This document shows, one piece after another, positions 25,254-26,210 of a DNA stretch of 26,210 nt (position 1 is its first letter; each line of letters starts with the position of its first letter). The notes beneath the pieces were generated by a model, which was not told the DNA's origin, did no database searches, and saw only the letters and a list, made by a program, of their open reading frames with translations. The position numbers and the translations under genes were made by a program. Origin of the DNA: Micavibrio_A sp035759665 (GTDB taxonomy: Bacteria; Pseudomonadota; Alphaproteobacteria; Micavibrionales; Micavibrionaceae); assembly GCA_035759665.1 (NCBI GenBank), contig DASTUM010000010.1, positions 1-26,210 on the forward strand. Reading direction: 5' to 3'.

Positions 25254-26209
25254 GCCTGCGGCGCGAAGGCGTAACCGTCGCCGCTCTTTACCACATGGCC
25301 GATGCCGGGGAATATCAAATGCATTCCGGCAACGCGCAGGCGGTCGGCGGCGGCCTCGGCTAGAACTTTCGTGCGTGTCGCTTTGGCCATATCGGGATCG
25401 GTGTCGAAGGCGATGGAAATTTCCGGATGCTCGAACTGCACCGCCGGAACATGGATCAGGTCGGCCCAGATCAGGAATTGCTCGCTGCCATCGCTGATGC
25501 GAAGGCCCGTATGACCCGGCGTGTGGCCGGGCAACGCGAGGCTGTGAATCCCGCCGCCCAGATCGGCGCCGAGCTTGAAAGTCTCTACCTGTCCTGCATC
25601 CTTGTACGGGCCGATATTCTTGTGGGCGAGATCGAACATCACGTTCTTGTCCGGAAAGGCCGCCATCTTTTCATCGCTGAACCAGTAATTCAGTTCTTCT
25701 TCCGACAAACGCAGCCGGGCGCGCTTGAAAGCCCGCCCGCCTTTGTCGTCGAGAAGCCCGTTCGTATGATCAGGGTGCGCATGCGTCAGCACGATTTCAT
25801 CCACTTGTTCCGAACTGAGGCCGGAATCGTTCAGGTTGGAAAGAAGATTGCCGAGCGTCACCGCATATCCCTTCGCGCCGGTATCGACCAGCGTGACTTT
25901 TTTGCCCGTATTGACGACGTATCCGTTCACATAGGCCGGAAATTCCTTGCCCGCCTTGATGAAATTCTTTTCTCTCGCGGCGGCCAGCGTCTCAGCGTCG
26001 GTCTTCAGCATCAACTCGTCGCCCAGCGTCATGCCGCCGTCCGACAGAGCGACGAGTTCGATCGACCCGACCTTCGTGCGGTAATAACCCGGTGCCTGCT
26101 TCGTTCCCTGCGGCGCTTCCGCGCGCGCTTTCGAAAGACCCAGCGATGAAGCCAGCGCGGCGCCTGCGGCGACCATGGCGCTTCCCACGATAAAATGACG
26201 TCTGTCCAT
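25235..26209 (-). CDS. Tat-exported metallo-beta-lactamase-fold hydrolase
   Basis: This encodes a 324-residue protein that appears complete, its ATG at the right edge of the window. A Tat signal with a twin arginine (DRRHFIVG) and a weak hydrophobic core ends 'SKARA' near residue 30, so it is exported folded. The metallo-beta-lactamase motif is H143-A-H145-P-D147-H148, followed by a second His region 'PGHTPGHTG' near 225, an Asp in 'IWADLIH' and a late His in 'GIGHVV'. The fold binds two zinc ions and hydrolyses esters, amides or lactones. A quorum-quenching lactonase, a thiolase-like or a beta-lactamase-like role are all open; the substrate cannot be read from the sequence. Sequence upstream of the start is not available, so no ribosome-binding site or promoter can be judged. 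Confidence 0.9.
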   Translation of the reverse strand: MDRRHFIVGSAMVAAGAALASSLGLSKARAEAPQGTKQAPGYYRTKVGSIELVALSDGGMTLGDELMLKTDAETLAAAREKNFIKAGKEFPAYVNGYVVNTGKKVTLVDTGAKGYAVTLGNLLSNLNDSGLSSEQVDEIVLTHAHPDHTNGLLDDKGGRAFKRARLRLSEEELNYWFSDEKMAAFPDKNVMFDLAHKNIGPYKDAGQVETFKLGADLGGGIHSLALPGHTPGHTGLRISDGSEQFLIWADLIHVPAVQFEHPEISIAFDTDPDMAKATRTKVLAEAAADRLRVAGMHLIFPGIGHVVKSGDGYAFAPQAWETAV

Positions 26210-26210
26210 A

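Overview
The window reads as one stretch of alphaproteobacterial chromosome of moderate GC. Every confidently called gene lies on the minus strand, so transcription runs from high to low coordinates. The evidence for an alphaproteobacterium is the cpaA-cpaB-cpaC-cpaD order of a Tad/Flp pilus locus, CtrA-type boxes (TTAA-N7-TTAA) in front of pilus genes, a hisZ/purA neighbourhood, and a pal-cpoB-tilS-ftsH-glmM chain. I cannot name the species; a Rhodospirillales- or Micavibrionales-like lineage would fit, but that is a guess.

Region 1 (1-6942) is a Tad/Flp pilus locus in two blocks. The first (6816-4354) encodes two TadE-like minor pilins and a TadG-like protein with a von Willebrand A domain. 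The second encodes the Flp pilin (3951-3760), then prepilin peptidase CpaA, CpaB, secretin CpaC and the start of the lipoprotein CpaD, which runs off the left edge. Flp has its own upstream AT-rich regulatory region and its own hairpin terminator ahead of cpaA. Both blocks begin with a perfect CtrA box placed 10-12 bases upstream of a -10-like hexamer.

Region 2 (6945-9638) is a two-gene unit: a 697-residue kinase-fold protein that lacks the usual catalytic residues (a predicted pseudokinase with a C-terminal membrane anchor), followed by a small multi-pass membrane protein. A plausible promoter precedes it.

Region 3 (9654-14082) holds purA, a divergent CarD/CdnL-like protein, hisZ, an unknown protein translationally coupled to hisZ, and a small ankyrin-repeat protein overlapping the end of glmM.

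Region 4 (14079-21916) is the classic envelope and housekeeping chain pal, cpoB, tilS, ftsH, glmM. It is interrupted by two exported proteins of unknown function and by an 844-base gap that carries a decayed plus-strand gene. TolB and the other Tol genes are not next to pal.

Region 5 (22083-26209) carries a SirB1-family protein coupled to a dual-BON lipoprotein, then a large SAM-dependent methyltransferase overlapping a Tat-exported metallo-beta-lactamase-fold protein. No rRNA, tRNA, CRISPR array, insertion sequence or prophage was seen. The most promising observations are the paired CtrA boxes of the pilus locus, the pseudokinase/membrane-protein pair, and the divergent CarD-like protein.
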